A stretch of DNA of 64,000 nucleotides from Komagataeibacter rhaeticus. Lineage in GTDB: Bacteria > Pseudomonadota > Alphaproteobacteria > Acetobacterales > Acetobacteraceae. Shown in pieces: positions 8,254 through 20,196 of this stretch. The notes below the pieces were generated by a model, which saw only the letters and a program-made list of their open reading frames with translations, was not told the DNA's origin and did not search any database. The position numbers were made by a program, and so were the translations under genes. Location of the stretch: contig NZ_NKTZ01000006.1 in NCBI RefSeq assembly GCF_003207855.1, positions 102,324 through 166,323 of the forward strand, read 5' to 3'. The number at the start of each line of letters is the position of its first letter. The first letter of the stretch is position 1.

Positions 8254-9561
8254 TCAGGCATAGATGGGAAAGCGCGCGCACAGCGCCTTGACGCGCGCGT
8301 GCACGGCCTGCTCCGTCCTTGCACAGCCTTCCTGCCCCTCGCTTTTGGCCAGGGCGGTCAGCACCTCGTCAATCATCAGGCCCACTTCATGGAACTCCGC
8401 CTCACCAAAGCCACGCGCCGTCGCCGCCGGGCTGCCCAGACGGATGCCCGAGGTCACGGCAGGCTTTTCGGGATCAAAGGGAATGGCGTTCTTGTTGGCG
8501 GTGATGCCCGCGCGTTCCAGCGCGCGCTCGGCCGCGCGGCCCGTCACACCCTTGGGGCGCAGGTCCACCAGCAGCAGGTGGCAGTCGGTGCCGCCGGTTA
8601 CGATGTCAAAGCCGCTCTTGACCAGTGTTTCGGCCAGCACGCGGGCATTATTCGCCACCGCTTCCTGATAGGTGCGGAAATCGGGGCGCAGCGCCTCGCC
8701 AAATGCCACGGCCTTGGCGGCGATGACATGCATGAGCGGACCACCCTGCAGGCCGGGGAACACGGCGGAGTTGATCTTCTTGGCCAGATCCGCGTCATTG
8801 GTCAGGATCAGCCCGCCACGCGGCCCGCGCAGGGTCTTGTGGGTGGTGGAGGTCACGACATGCGCATGCGGCACCGGCGACGGGTACAGCCCGGCCGCCA
8901 CCAGTCCGGCAAAATGCGCCATGTCCACCATCAGGTAGGCACCGACCTCATCGGCAATGGCGCGGAAGCGCGCGAAATCGATGATGCGCGGATAGGCGGA
9001 GCCACCGGCCACGATCAGCTTCGGCTTCTCGGCGCGGGCCAGGCGCTCCATTTCCTCATAGTCAAGCAGTCCGTCCTGCGCGCGCACGCCGTACTGCACC
9101 GCGTTGAACCACTTGCCGGAATAGTTGGGGGCGGCGCCATGGGTCAGGTGGCCACCGGCGGCCAGGCTCATGCCCATCACGGTATCGCCCGGCTTCACCA
9201 TGGCCATGAAGGCGGCCTGGTTGGCATTGGCGCCCGAATGGGGCTGCACATTGGCGAATTCGGCGCCAAACATCTGCTTCACGCGTTCGATGGCCAGGGT
9301 CTCGACCTTGTCCACTTCCACGCAGCCACCATAATAACGGCGACCGGGATAGCCCTCGGCGTATTTGTTGGTCAGCACGCTGCCCTGGGCGGCCATAACG
9401 GCGGCGGACACCATGTTCTCGCTGGCGATCAGTTCGATACCGTCGCGCTGGCGGACCTTTTCCGCATCGATAATGGCGGCCACATCGGGGTCGACTTCGG
9501 CCAGAGGGGCGCGGAAAAACTGCTTGAGTTCAGTCTGGCTGATAGGATCCGGCACCGTCAT
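8254..9561 (-). CDS. glyA: Serine hydroxymethyltransferase
   Basis: 435 residues from the ATG at 9561, which is preceded by GGAG at good spacing; longer in-frame starts lack this. GlyA interconverts serine and glycine with tetrahydrofolate, supplying one-carbon units in the cytoplasm. Visible motifs include [23 protein letters not shown] and the PLP-lysine segment [14 protein letters not shown] (Lys near 242). The length is the family norm. It is divergent from the amino-acid permease, with 182 bases between the starts. Confidence 0.97.
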   Translation of the reverse strand: MTVPDPISQTELKQFFRAPLAEVDPDVAAIIDAEKVRQRDGIELIASENMVSAAVMAAQGSVLTNKYAEGYPGRRYYGGCVEVDKVETLAIERVKQMFGAEFANVQPHSGANANQAAFMAMVKPGDTVMGMSLAAGGHLTHGAAPNYSGKWFNAVQYGVRAQDGLLDYEEMERLARAEKPKLIVAGGSAYPRIIDFARFRAIADEVGAYLMVDMAHFAGLVAAGLYPSPVPHAHVVTSTTHKTLRGPRGGLILTNDADLAKKINSAVFPGLQGGPLMHVIAAKAVAFGEALRPDFRTYQEAVANNARVLAETLVKSGFDIVTGGTDCHLLLVDLRPKGVTGRAAERALERAGITANKNAIPFDPEKPAVTSGIRLGSPAATARGFGEAEFHEVGLMIDEVLTALAKSEGQEGCARTEQAVHARVKALCARFPIYA

Positions 9562-9743
9562 GTTTCTCCATTCATTGGATCGGCTGTCATTTCCGGGTAG
9601 GAGACGGATATGACACATAGGGGAACAGGCCTGCTATGTGCGCCATATCATGGCGGTTAGACAACGCCAAAATGATGGAGACGGGCTGATTTGACTGTTG
9701 TAGCATTTCCCACCCCCACCCGGGCCGCCCGCCAGGACATGCC

Positions 9744-11237
9744 ATGAACACACGCCTGAAGTCCGGTCTGGCGCAGGCGCTGCTGCGCAGGCTGCCCGTA
9801 GCCCCCCCGGCGGACAGTGCGGGGCTGAAACGCGTGCTGGGCCTGGGCAGCCTGATCGCCCTGGGCGTGGGGGGCACGATCGGGGCGGGCCTGTTCTCGC
9901 TGACCGGCATTGCCGCGGGCAGCAACGCGGGGCCCGCGGTCGTCATATCCTTCGCGCTGGCGGCGGTGGCCTGCGCCTTTGCCGGGCTGTGCTATGGCGA
10001 ACTGGCGGGCATGATCCCGGCGGCGGGCAGCGCCTATGTCTATGCCTATGCCGCACTGGGGGAACTGGCTGGCTGGGTGATCGGGTGGGACCTGGTGCTG
10101 GAATACACCGTGGGCGCCTCGGCCGTATCGGTCAGTTGGGCGCGCTACATGCGCTCCCTGCTGGATGGATGGGGCATTCACCTTGCCCCCCGGCTCATGG
10201 CCTCGCCCTTCGAGGTGGTGGGCATGGCCGATGGCCAGCCCGTGCACGGCATTGCCAACCTGCCGGCCGTGTTCATCATCGTGGCGATATCGGTGCTGCT
10301 CATGCGCGGCATCGCGGGTTCGGCACGGATGAACATGCTTGTCGTCATCATCAAGCTTACGGTCATCGCCGCCGTCATCGGCTTTGGCCTGCCCTACATA
10401 AAAATGGCGAACTACACCCCCTTCATCCCACCCAACACGGGTACATTCGGGGAATACGGGCTTTCGGGCATCCTGCGCGCGGCGGGTACCGTGTTCTTTG
10501 CCTATCTGGGGTTTGACGCGATCTCCACCGTGGCACAGGAAACCCGCAATCCCGGCCGGGACATGCCCATCGGCCTCATGGCCAGCCTGGCCATCTGCAC
10601 GGCGGTCTATATCGCGTTTTCCTTCGTGCTGACGGGCCTGGTCAATTACCATGCCATGGCAGGCGACGCCGCCCCCGTTGCCACCGCCATTGACCAGACA
10701 CCGTTCGGCTGGCTGAAGGCTGCGGTCAAACTGGGCATCATATGCGGCTTCCTGTCGGTCATACTGGTCATGCTGCTGGGGCAGAGCCGGGTGTTCTTCG
10801 CCATGGCGCGTGACGGGCTGCTGCCGCCCCTGTTCGGCCGCACCCATGCCGGATGGGGCACACCCGTGGGTTGCCACCTGTTCTTCATGGTGGTGACGGG
10901 CGGGCTTGCCGCCTTCCTGCCCATCGAGCAGCTGGCGCACATGACATCGATCGGCACCCTGCTGGCCTTTGTCATCGTATGCGTGGGGGTTATCGTGCTG
11001 CGCAGGCGTGAACCCGACCGGCCACGGGTATTCCGCGTGCCCGGCGGGGCCGTGATTCCGCTGGCCGGCATTGCAAGCTGCCTGGTCATGATGGTCTCGC
11101 TGGACGGGCTGACCTGGCTGCGGCTGGTGGGCTGGCTTGCCATCGGCATGGTGGTGTACGGGACATACGGCATGCGTCACAGCCGGCTGGCGACGACACG
11201 GGGCAAGGACATGCCTGCCATGCGGCACACGCCCTGA
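9744..11237 (+). CDS. APC-family amino acid permease
   Basis: 497 residues with about 12-13 hydrophobic segments across the whole length. The first carries GVGGTIGAGLFSLTG, the signature of the APC superfamily's substrate-binding break in TM1. Also present are GELAGMIPAAGSAYVY and FFAYLGFDAISTVAQE (TM6-like). This pattern matches the cationic/branched amino acid transporter (CAT/YfnA) branch that imports amino acids by proton symport; the exact substrate is not visible. The C-terminal tail is short and cytoplasmic. It lies 84 bases before hemB. Confidence 0.88.
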   Translation: MNTRLKSGLAQALLRRLPVAPPADSAGLKRVLGLGSLIALGVGGTIGAGLFSLTGIAAGSNAGPAVVISFALAAVACAFAGLCYGELAGMIPAAGSAYVYAYAALGELAGWVIGWDLVLEYTVGASAVSVSWARYMRSLLDGWGIHLAPRLMASPFEVVGMADGQPVHGIANLPAVFIIVAISVLLMRGIAGSARMNMLVVIIKLTVIAAVIGFGLPYIKMANYTPFIPPNTGTFGEYGLSGILRAAGTVFFAYLGFDAISTVAQETRNPGRDMPIGLMASLAICTAVYIAFSFVLTGLVNYHAMAGDAAPVATAIDQTPFGWLKAAVKLGIICGFLSVILVMLLGQSRVFFAMARDGLLPPLFGRTHAGWGTPVGCHLFFMVVTGGLAAFLPIEQLAHMTSIGTLLAFVIVCVGVIVLRRREPDRPRVFRVPGGAVIPLAGIASCLVMMVSLDGLTWLRLVGWLAIGMVVYGTYGMRHSRLATTRGKDMPAMRHTP

Positions 11238-11306
11238 TGGCGGCAGGATTACCGGATCATAATTTGGCGCGGGGTGGCTGCGCGATCATAGTCATCCCTT
11301 CCCTGA

Positions 11307-12314
<1,008 letters not shown>

Positions 12315-12396
12315 GCCCCCCTGCGTGAAAGCATAAGCCCGTGACCGGATAGTTGATGCCTGCAACCAGAAGAATATGATAACCGTATAGGACAGC

Positions 12397-12428
12397 GGCA
12401 GTCCATTTTTCCTGTTGGCCGGACTGCC
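12397..12428 (+). terminator. Hairpin after hemB, possible terminator
   Basis: Perfect 8-bp arms GGCAGTCC/GGACTGCC flank a 16-base T-rich loop, followed by TGTTCCTGTTTT. It lies 82 bases after hemB and 29 bases before the ate start, so it could end hemB transcription or sit in the ate leader. The imperfect T-run makes this tentative. Confidence 0.4.
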
Positions 12429-12457
12429 TGTTCCTGTTTTCCGGCTGGTGAGAGCGC

Positions 12458-13246
12458 ATGACCTATACATCGCCACGGCATCCGCAGCTGTTCTACACCA
12501 CGGCCCCCATGCCCTGCCCCTACCTGCCGGGGCGCATGGAGCGCAAGGTCGTGACCGAAATTGGCGGGACGGAGGCGGTCGCCTTCCATAACCGCCTGTC
12601 ACGCGCGGGCTTCCGCCGCAGCCACACCATTGCCTATGCCCCGGTCTGCGCAAGCTGCACGGCATGCACGCCCATACGCGTGCCGGTGGCGCGCTTTGCC
12701 CCCAGCCGTACGCAGCTGCGCATAAGGCGCCGCAATGCCGGACTGCGTGCAACCCGCGTCCCCCCGCGTGCAACGCCGGAGCAGTACACCCTGTTCAGCG
12801 CCTACCAGTCCATCCGGCATGTGGGGGGGGACATGGCCTCCATGACCTTTCCCGACTATCGGGCGATGATCGAGGATACCACGGTCGAGACCTTCATGAT
12901 CGAATTCCGTGACACGGAAGGCACGCTGGCCTGCGTGGCGCTGGTGGACCAGCTGGATGACGGGCTATCCGCCGTTTATGATTTCTATGATCCCGGCCAG
13001 CAGCACAGATCACTGGGCACCTTCGCGGTGCTTCACCTGATTGACCATGCCCGCATGCTCGACCTGCCCTACCTGTATCTTGGCTACTGGATAAGCGAGA
13101 GCCGCAAGATGGCCTACAAGGCCCGCTTCCGCCCGGCCCAGATCATGACACGCGGCGTATGGCACGACCTGGACCTGGCTGACTACGCCAGCCAGCAGGC
13201 GCATGAAAGCGCCTTCCTGCCGGACGGAATGTTCCGCCCGGCATAA
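12458..13246 (+). CDS. bpt: Aspartate/glutamate leucyltransferase (arginyl-tRNA-protein transferase family)
   Basis: 262 residues of the ATE/Bpt family, which transfers an amino acid from aminoacyl-tRNA to the N-terminus of proteins and so marks them for ClpS/ClpAP degradation. The N-terminal Cys-rich segment YAPVCASCTACTPIRVPV (about 50-67) and the acyltransferase-like C-terminus with YDFYDPGQ, LGTFAVLHLIDHA and LYLGYWI are clear. Bacterial proteins of this length are usually leucyltransferases acting on N-terminal Asp/Glu; I assign Bpt on that basis. It converges on parC with composite repeat copy C between them. Confidence 0.9.
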   Translation: MTYTSPRHPQLFYTTAPMPCPYLPGRMERKVVTEIGGTEAVAFHNRLSRAGFRRSHTIAYAPVCASCTACTPIRVPVARFAPSRTQLRIRRRNAGLRATRVPPRATPEQYTLFSAYQSIRHVGGDMASMTFPDYRAMIEDTTVETFMIEFRDTEGTLACVALVDQLDDGLSAVYDFYDPGQQHRSLGTFAVLHLIDHARMLDLPYLYLGYWISESRKMAYKARFRPAQIMTRGVWHDLDLADYASQQAHESAFLPDGMFRPA

Positions 13247-13295
13247 CAGGCTGTATTAGAAACCGCTTGAAAACAACTTATTGACAAAAAACAAT

Positions 13296-13362
13296 AAAAG
13301 TTTCCGGGAGCCGCCTTTTTTGAAAAGGGGCACGCGCCCCGGCAATTTCTGTTCCTTTTTGT
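13296..13362. repeat. Dispersed 3'-end repeat, composite copy C
   Basis: From the left (after ate) it reads AAAAGTTTCCGGGAG then CCGCCTTTTTT. From the right (after parC, minus strand) it reads AAAGGAACAGAAATTGCCGG. Both are family starts, so the copy is arranged as two inward-facing halves around a GGGGC/GCCCC hairpin at 13327-13340. It lies between two converging genes and could serve both. Confidence 0.65.
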
Positions 13363-13368
13363 CAGTAT

Positions 13369-15585
13369 TCAGCCACGCGGCCTGCGGGTGGCCCATGCGG
13401 GCGCGGGTTTGCCCATTTCCGCGCGCTTGCCTACATAATCCTTCAGATCGGCAAAGGCGCGCACGCGCGCGGGATCGGGCCACGCCACACCCGCATCGGC
13501 CGTGAACACCACCGCATCCTTCAGGCCGCCATCCTTGTATTTCTGCAAGATGACACCAAGGCCGCGCGCCATTTCAGGCAACTGGTCCAGCGGAAAGACC
13601 AGCATGCGCCGGTTCTGGCCCAGCACCAGCACATGATCCCCTTCCGCCGGGACGCAGATCAGGGCACTTTCCCGGTCCTTCAGGTTGAGCACCTGCCTGC
13701 CGGTGCGTTTTTCCGCCGTCATGGCCGATTCCGCCACGATCATGCCGCGCCCCGTGCTGGACGCGAGCAGTCGCCTGCGCGCGTCATCCAGCGGGAACAT
13801 GGTGATGATGTCCTCATCATTGGACAGGTCGATCAGCAGCCGCAGCGGCTGGCCATCACCGCGCCCGCGCGGCAGATCGGCCACCCGCAGGGTAAAGGCA
13901 CGCCCGTCGGTCGCGAACACGCACAGCCGGTCATTGCTGTAGCATTCGACCGCCATGCCAAGATCATCCCCTTCCTTGAATTTGAGCGCCTGCGGGTCCT
14001 GCCCATGGCCGCGCACGGTACGGATCCAGCCCTTCTGTGACAGGATGACCGTAAGCGGGTCGCGTTCGACCGGCAGGGCGGCTTCCACATCGATTTCAAC
14101 GGGGGCATCGGCCAGCAGGCTCCGCCGCTTGCCCAATGTGCCGCCGCCAAAGGTCTTCTGGATATCCTTGATCTCGCCCGCGATATGCTTCCACCGCTGG
14201 CCTTCGTTCTCCAGCAGGTCGTGCAGCGCCTGTTTCTCGGCACTGAGCCTGGCGTGCTCGTTGCGGATCTCCATTTCCTCCAGCCGCCGCAGGCTGCGCA
14301 GGCGCATGTTGAGCACCGAATCCGCCTGCAGTTCGGTCAGGTCAAACGCCGCGATCAGGGCCGATTTCGCATCATCTTCCTCGCGCACGATACGGATCAC
14401 CTCATCCAGATTGAGGTAGACCGCAAGGAAGCCGTTCAGGATTTCCAGCCGCCGGTCAACCGCCTGCAGGCGGTTGGCGCTGCGCCGCAGCAGCACGTCA
14501 TGGCGGTGGTCCAGCCATGCCTGCAGCACCTCCTTCAGGCTCCGCACGCCGGGCACCTGGTCGGCCCCCAGCACGTTCATGTTCAGTCCGAAGCGGCTTT
14601 CAAGCTGGGTCGCGCGGAACAGTGTTTCCATCAGCACCGCAGGCTCGATGCCACGGGATTTCGGCTCCAGCACCAGCCTTATGTCGGTCGTGCTTTCATC
14701 ACGGATATCGGCCAGCAGCGGGAGCTTCTTCTGCTCCATAAGATCCGCCACCTGCTCGATCAGGCGGGATTTCTGCACCTGATACGGGATTTCGGTCACC
14801 ACGATCTGCCATGTGCCGAAACGTCCCTGCTCCACATCCCATTTCGAGCGGATGCGGAAGGAACCACGCCCCGTCTCGTAAGCACGGAGTATGGCGTCCC
14901 GGTCCTCGACAATGCTGCCGCCGGTAGGAAAATCGGGACCGGGCATATGGGCCAGCAGTTCCGCCGTGGTGGTGGCGGGCTTGCGGATCAGGGCCAGCGC
15001 GGCCGCGCAGATTTCACCCACGTTGTGGGGCGGGATCGATGTCGCCATGCCCACGGCAATACCCGCCGCCCCATTGGCCAGCAGGTTGGGAAAGGCCGCC
15101 GGCAGGACGACGGGCTCATGTTCCTCCCCGTCATAGGTGGGACGGAAATCGACGCTGTCCTCGTCAATCCCTTCCAGCAGGGCCTTGGCCACCGCTGTCA
15201 GGCGGGATTCGGTGTACCGCATGGCGGCGGCGTTATCACCATCGATGGAGCCGAAATTGCCCTGGCCTTCCACCAGCGGGTAGCGCACGGCAAAATCCTG
15301 GGCCAGCCGCACCAGCGCCTCATAGACCGAGGCATCACCATGCGGGTGGTATTTACCGATTACGTCACCCACCACGCGGGCGCATTTCTTGAACCCTGCG
15401 GTGGGGTCCAGCTTGAGCTGCTGCATGGCATAGACCATGCGCCGGTGCACCGGCTTCAGCCCGTCACGCACATCGGGCAGCGAGCGCGACATGATGGTTG
15501 ACATGGCATAGGCCAGATAGCGCTCGCTCAGCGCATCGGCCAGCTTGGTATCTTCAATATGGCCGGCTGTTGTATCCACAGGCAT
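13369..15585 (-). CDS. parC: DNA topoisomerase IV subunit A
   Basis: 738 residues. With ParE it decatenates replicated chromosomes. The N-terminal segment [30 protein letters not shown] and the active-site tyrosine in AAMRYTESR (about 124) are diagnostic. The C-terminal beta-pinwheel part is shorter and more divergent than in GyrA and lacks a GyrA-box, which favours ParC over GyrA. It is last in the rpsB-tsf-recO-parC minus-strand series, 60 bases after recO, and is followed by repeat copy C. Confidence 0.95.
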   Translation of the reverse strand: MPVDTTAGHIEDTKLADALSERYLAYAMSTIMSRSLPDVRDGLKPVHRRMVYAMQQLKLDPTAGFKKCARVVGDVIGKYHPHGDASVYEALVRLAQDFAVRYPLVEGQGNFGSIDGDNAAAMRYTESRLTAVAKALLEGIDEDSVDFRPTYDGEEHEPVVLPAAFPNLLANGAAGIAVGMATSIPPHNVGEICAAALALIRKPATTTAELLAHMPGPDFPTGGSIVEDRDAILRAYETGRGSFRIRSKWDVEQGRFGTWQIVVTEIPYQVQKSRLIEQVADLMEQKKLPLLADIRDESTTDIRLVLEPKSRGIEPAVLMETLFRATQLESRFGLNMNVLGADQVPGVRSLKEVLQAWLDHRHDVLLRRSANRLQAVDRRLEILNGFLAVYLNLDEVIRIVREEDDAKSALIAAFDLTELQADSVLNMRLRSLRRLEEMEIRNEHARLSAEKQALHDLLENEGQRWKHIAGEIKDIQKTFGGGTLGKRRSLLADAPVEIDVEAALPVERDPLTVILSQKGWIRTVRGHGQDPQALKFKEGDDLGMAVECYSNDRLCVFATDGRAFTLRVADLPRGRGDGQPLRLLIDLSNDEDIITMFPLDDARRRLLASSTGRGMIVAESAMTAEKRTGRQVLNLKDRESALICVPAEGDHVLVLGQNRRMLVFPLDQLPEMARGLGVILQKYKDGGLKDAVVFTADAGVAWPDPARVRAFADLKDYVGKRAEMGKPAPAWATRRPRG

Positions 15586-15645
15586 GCGATCTTCCTCCCG
15601 CAGGTGAACAGATAGCGAAACTTTGGGGTTTGTCCAATGGTTCTG

Positions 15646-16437
15646 TCAGCCCGGCGGGTTGGCCGGGTCTTCTTCCCGCTCACCATCAGCGGGGATGTCG
15701 GCCCTGCGGGCGATCATGTCCGCAAGCCTGCCCCGGGCCTCGGGCACCGGGCGGTGGCGCTGGCCAAAGGCGTCGCGCCGCAGGAAATGGCCTGAAAGCC
15801 GCAGCCCGTCATGCCAGTCCCGTGGCGTAGCAACCTGCTGCGGATGCAGGATGAAACCGGGCAGTGGCAGCAGGCGGTCGCGCCACGCCCCCGCCTTTTC
15901 ATCCGATACCGCCCGCCCGGTGCGGGGCGAGACCCAGCGCAGATCCTCACGGCTGCCACCAAGGGCACAGCCGCCCAGGTCCAGCCCGAACCCCAGATCC
16001 GACAGCAGCATAAGCTCCCACCGCACGATCTCGGGCATGGCTTCGGCCTCCGCCCATTGCGGGTCAAGGCTGATGCGCGCCAGCAGGCTGGTCAGTCCCT
16101 GGAATATGGCCGGATGCGGCTCACGCTCGGGCAGGCAGTCATCGGCCAGCGCGCACAGTGAGGCCAGCATGGCCAGCGGCAGCGGATAATCAAGGATACG
16201 CGCGGCCGAGGCATGGACCGTCTCGGCGGTAATGCTGCCCAACTGCTCGGGCAGGCGCGCGGTCCAGCGCGCACGCACCAGGTTGCCAGTCTGCCATGTC
16301 GCACGGCCCCGGCTGGCGGAGCCGCCACGGGCCAGACCATGATACAGGCCGTACTCGCCGGTCAGCACATGCACGATGGCGCTGCCTTCCCCATAGGGGG
16401 TGGCCGAAAGCACAAGGGCGGGTGCCTCCCATTCCAT
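15646..16437 (-). CDS. recO: DNA repair protein RecO
   Basis: 263 residues. The N-terminal OB-fold starts MEWEAPALVLSATPYGEGSAIVHVLT and contains GLARGGSAS. The helical middle contains FQGLTSLLARI, and the C-terminal region has LGFGLDLGGCA. RecO loads RecA onto SSB-coated single-stranded DNA with RecR in the RecFOR pathway. The usual four-cysteine zinc motif is not complete here, as in many alphaproteobacterial RecO proteins. It sits between tsf (48 bases) and parC. Confidence 0.92.
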   Translation of the reverse strand: MEWEAPALVLSATPYGEGSAIVHVLTGEYGLYHGLARGGSASRGRATWQTGNLVRARWTARLPEQLGSITAETVHASAARILDYPLPLAMLASLCALADDCLPEREPHPAIFQGLTSLLARISLDPQWAEAEAMPEIVRWELMLLSDLGFGLDLGGCALGGSREDLRWVSPRTGRAVSDEKAGAWRDRLLPLPGFILHPQQVATPRDWHDGLRLSGHFLRRDAFGQRHRPVPEARGRLADMIARRADIPADGEREEDPANPPG

Positions 16438-16485
16438 CAGGAGACACCCGCCCTTGCACGTAAGGAACCGGAAACCGGCAAGTTT

Positions 16486-17391
16486 TTACTGACCTGCGGC
16501 CTTTGCCACTTCAGCGGCAAAGTCGTTTTCTTCCTTCTCGATGCCTTCACCAAGCTGGAAGCGATCGAAACCGGTCAGCTTCGCACCCGCCTTCTCCACG
16601 ATCTTGCGCACGCGGCTCTCGCCATCATGCACCCAGATCTGCTCCAGCAGCACCACTTCCTCGTAGAACTTGCGGATACGGCCATCGACCATCTTCTCGA
16701 TGATCGCATCGGGCTTGCCCGACGCCTTGGCCTGCTCCACCAGCACCGCGCGCTCACGCTCCAGCGCCTGCGGGTCAACGCTGTCCACATCCAGCGCCGC
16801 CGGACGGGTGGCGGCAACATGCATGCCGATGCGGCGGCCCAGGTCTTCCAGCGCCTCGCTGGCGGAAGGGGCCTCGACGGCGGCCAGAACGCCAATCTTG
16901 CCAAGCCCGGGGCTGACCGCGCCATGCACGTAGGTCGCGACCACGCCAGACGGCACGCTCAGCACGCGGGCGCGGCGGATGGACATGTTCTCGCCAATGG
17001 TGGCGATCAGGTGGGTCAGTTCATCGGCAACGGTGCGGCCGCTTTTCAGCACGGCGGCCTTCAGCTTTTCCAGATCGTCGCCAACGCTCAGGGCGGCATG
17101 CGCCACTTCCGAGACGAAGTTCTGGAAATGCTCGTTACGCGCCACGAAGTCGGTCTCGGCATTGATCTCGACCATGGCGGCCTTCAGGTCCGTCTGGGCA
17201 ACACCCACCAGACCTTCCGCCGTGACACGGCCGGACTTCTTGGCCGCGGCCGAAAGGCCCTTCTTGCGCAGCCAGTCGATCGCGCCTTCGATGTCGCCTT
17301 CGGCTTCCTTGAGGGCCTTCTTGCAGTCCATCATGCCCGCGCCGGTCTTCTCACGAAGTTCCTTTACGAGTGCTGCAGTAATTTCCGCCAT
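16486..17391 (-). CDS. tsf: Elongation factor Ts
   Basis: 301 residues. EF-Ts exchanges GDP for GTP on EF-Tu. The N-terminal UBA-like domain contains [19 protein letters not shown], and the core signature [10 protein letters not shown] lies near residue 80, followed by two dimer/core subdomains. Length fits the alphaproteobacterial family. It is preceded by a ribosome binding site AGGAG and by a strong intercistronic stem-loop after rpsB. Confidence 0.97.
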   Translation of the reverse strand: MAEITAALVKELREKTGAGMMDCKKALKEAEGDIEGAIDWLRKKGLSAAAKKSGRVTAEGLVGVAQTDLKAAMVEINAETDFVARNEHFQNFVSEVAHAALSVGDDLEKLKAAVLKSGRTVADELTHLIATIGENMSIRRARVLSVPSGVVATYVHGAVSPGLGKIGVLAAVEAPSASEALEDLGRRIGMHVAATRPAALDVDSVDPQALERERAVLVEQAKASGKPDAIIEKMVDGRIRKFYEEVVLLEQIWVHDGESRVRKIVEKAGAKLTGFDRFQLGEGIEKEENDFAAEVAKAAGQ

Positions 17392-17411
17392 TATCCTGAT
17401 ACTCCTTACGA

Positions 17412-17450
17412 CAGGCGCACGCCCCGCACTGTCTGCGGAGCGTGCGCCTG
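17412..17450 (-). promoter_or_regulatory. Strong stem-loop between rpsB and tsf
   Basis: An 11-bp perfect stem CAGGCGCACGC/GCGTGCGCCTG continues, after one mismatch, into CCGCA/TGCGG with a 5-base loop. It lies 20 bases before tsf and has no T-run after it on the minus strand, so it is not a simple terminator. It may set the ratio of S2 to EF-Ts by partial termination, mRNA processing or 3'-end protection. Confidence 0.6.
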
Positions 17451-17500
17451 CCCGTTCAGTTGCACCTTGCGGCCATCATGCCGCGCTGGTGCCGGTTTTC

Positions 17501-18286
<786 letters not shown>

Positions 18287-18318
18287 GTCGGCTAAATCCT
18301 TGTGTCTGGTTTATCCTC

Positions 18319-18363
18319 CGTGAAGCACGCCCTTTGCAGGACACCAGAGGTTTTGGCTTCACG
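18319..18363 (-). promoter_or_regulatory. Stem-loop in the rpsB leader
   Basis: Perfect 8-bp arms CGTGAAGC/GCTTCACG are separated by 29 bases in the rpsB 5' region, ending 32 bases before the start codon. S2 is known to regulate its own operon through a leader in other bacteria, so this is a candidate for that role. I have not matched it to a known leader family. Confidence 0.4.
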
Positions 18364-18556
18364 TGTGAATTGGCCCCCACATGGGGCCGTGGCGGGATAT
18401 GGCCGTTCCCGACGCATATTGCAAGACCCGCGGGACCGTCCGGGCAATCGTGATGCAACTTTTTTACCATCATCGGGTTAGCCTGCGCACGGATGCCATG
18501 CCATCCATCGGCGCGCGCGCCCGATATCCCGATCACGGACAAAGGACCGATCCCCC

Positions 18557-18988
18557 ATGGCGATCACCAAATACGCGACAGCACACTGGTCAGGCGGACT
18601 GAAGGACGGCAGGGGCGAAATCTCGACCCAGAGTGGCTCGCTGCGGAACCAGCCCTATGGTTTCAACACCCGTTTCGAGGGCAGCCCCGGCACCAACCCC
18701 GAGGAACTGCTGGGGGCGGCCCACGCCGCATGCTTTGCCATGGCGCTATCGGGCATTCTGGGTGGCGCGGGGCTTACGGCCACGTCGCTTGACGCGAAAT
18801 CCGAGATCGTCCTGGAAAAACAGGGCGAAGGCTTTGCCATCACGGCCGCGAAGCTGACCCTGGAAGCCGCAATCCCGAATGCGACGGAGGAACAGTTCCG
18901 GGAACTGGCGGAAAAGGCCAAGGCAGGCTGCCCCGTTTCCAAGCTGTTCAACGCCACCATCACGCTGGATGCAAAGCTGAAGGGCTGA
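18557..18988 (+). CDS. osmC: OsmC-family peroxiredoxin
   Basis: 143 residues. OsmC/Ohr proteins reduce organic hydroperoxides with two conserved cysteines. Here these lie in AAHAACFAMALSG (about 56) and AGCPVSKLF (about 125). The N-terminal part (SGGLKDGRGEISTQSG) is OsmC-like rather than Ohr-like. It is divergent from rpsB across 270 bases and converges on aroC. No OhrR-type regulator gene is near. Confidence 0.92.
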   Translation: MAITKYATAHWSGGLKDGRGEISTQSGSLRNQPYGFNTRFEGSPGTNPEELLGAAHAACFAMALSGILGGAGLTATSLDAKSEIVLEKQGEGFAITAAKLTLEAAIPNATEEQFRELAEKAKAGCPVSKLFNATITLDAKLKG

Positions 18989-18997
18989 GCTGCCGGA

Positions 18998-19027
18998 TGG
19001 CGCGGGGCGCACAGGCGTTCCGCGCCA
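18998..19027. terminator. Hairpin between converging osmC and aroC
   Basis: Perfect 8-bp arms TGGCGCGG/CCGCGCCA with a 14-base loop lie in the 97-base convergent gap. No T-run follows on either strand, so any termination would be weak or factor-dependent. Confidence 0.3.
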
Positions 19028-19085
19028 GACCTCGTACCACGCCAGACCTGCCACCCCCGGTGAAGGGCATCTGCCAGCCGTCAGG

Positions 19086-20177
19086 TTACAGGATCACCGG
19101 TTCCAGATTGCCCACCTGCCCCCGGTGGCGCAGCAGGTGATCAGCCAGAACGCAGGCCATCATCGCTTCACCCACCGGCACGGCGCGGATACCGACACAG
19201 GGGTCATGACGCCCCCTGGTCATGACATCCACGTTCTCCCCTTCGCGCGTGACGGAGGGAACGGGCGTCAGGATTGAACTGGTCGGTTTGACCGCAAAAC
19301 GCGCAATGACCGGCTGGCCGGTGGAAATGCCACCCAGCACGCCGCCCGCGTGGTTGGAAGCGAACCGGACCCTGCCGTTTTCCATGCGCATCGGATCGGC
19401 ATTTTCCTCCCCCGTCAGGCAGGCGGATGCAAACCCTTCCCCGATCTCGACCCCCTTGACGGCGTTGATGCTCATCAACGCCATGGCAAGGTCGGAATCC
19501 AGCTTGCCATAGATCGGCGCGCCCAGCCCCGGCGGCACGCCTTCGGCCACCACCTCGATCACGGCGCCGATGGAGGAACCGTTCCTGCGGATATCCGCCA
19601 GATAGTCTTCCCACACCGGCAGCATGCCCGCATCCGGGCAGAACAGCGGATTGGCGTTTACCAGATCCCAGTCCATACGCGCGCGGTCAACCGCATGCGG
19701 CCCGATCTGGACCAGGGCTGCACGAATGCGCACGCCGCCGCCCAGTACCCTGCGCGCCACGGCACCGGCGGCCACGCGCATGGCCGTCTCCCGCGCGGAG
19801 GACCGGCCGCCGCCACGATAATCGCGGATGCCGTATTTCATGTCATAGGCCACATCGGCATGGCCGGGGCGGTAACGGGTGGCGATATCACCATAATCAC
19901 GCGAGCGCTGGTCGGTATTGCGGATCAGCAGTGAAATGGGGGTGCCTGTCGTCCTGCCTTCGAACACGCCGGACAGGATCTCGACCTGATCGGCCTCCTG
20001 CCGCTGGGTGGTGAATTTCGACTGGCCGGGCCTGCGGCGGTCCAGCCAGGGCTGGATATCCGCCACGTCAAGCGCCAGACCAGGCGGGCAGCCATCGATC
20101 ACGCAGCCAATGGCGGGGCCGTGGCTTTCCCCCCATGTCGTGACACGGAACAGATGGCCGAAGGTATTATAGGACAT
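19086..20177 (-). CDS. aroC: Chorismate synthase
   Basis: 363 residues. It makes chorismate from EPSP with reduced FMN, the last shared step of aromatic biosynthesis. Signature segments are [12 protein letters not shown] near the N-terminus, [16 protein letters not shown] in the middle and [14 protein letters not shown] at the C-terminus. It starts 19 bases after the fabI stop on the same strand, so the two are likely co-transcribed. Confidence 0.97.
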   Translation of the reverse strand: MSYNTFGHLFRVTTWGESHGPAIGCVIDGCPPGLALDVADIQPWLDRRRPGQSKFTTQRQEADQVEILSGVFEGRTTGTPISLLIRNTDQRSRDYGDIATRYRPGHADVAYDMKYGIRDYRGGGRSSARETAMRVAAGAVARRVLGGGVRIRAALVQIGPHAVDRARMDWDLVNANPLFCPDAGMLPVWEDYLADIRRNGSSIGAVIEVVAEGVPPGLGAPIYGKLDSDLAMALMSINAVKGVEIGEGFASACLTGEENADPMRMENGRVRFASNHAGGVLGGISTGQPVIARFAVKPTSSILTPVPSVTREGENVDVMTRGRHDPCVGIRAVPVGEAMMACVLADHLLRHRGQVGNLEPVIL

Positions 20178-20196
20178 ACAGGCAGGCTTCCCGCGA

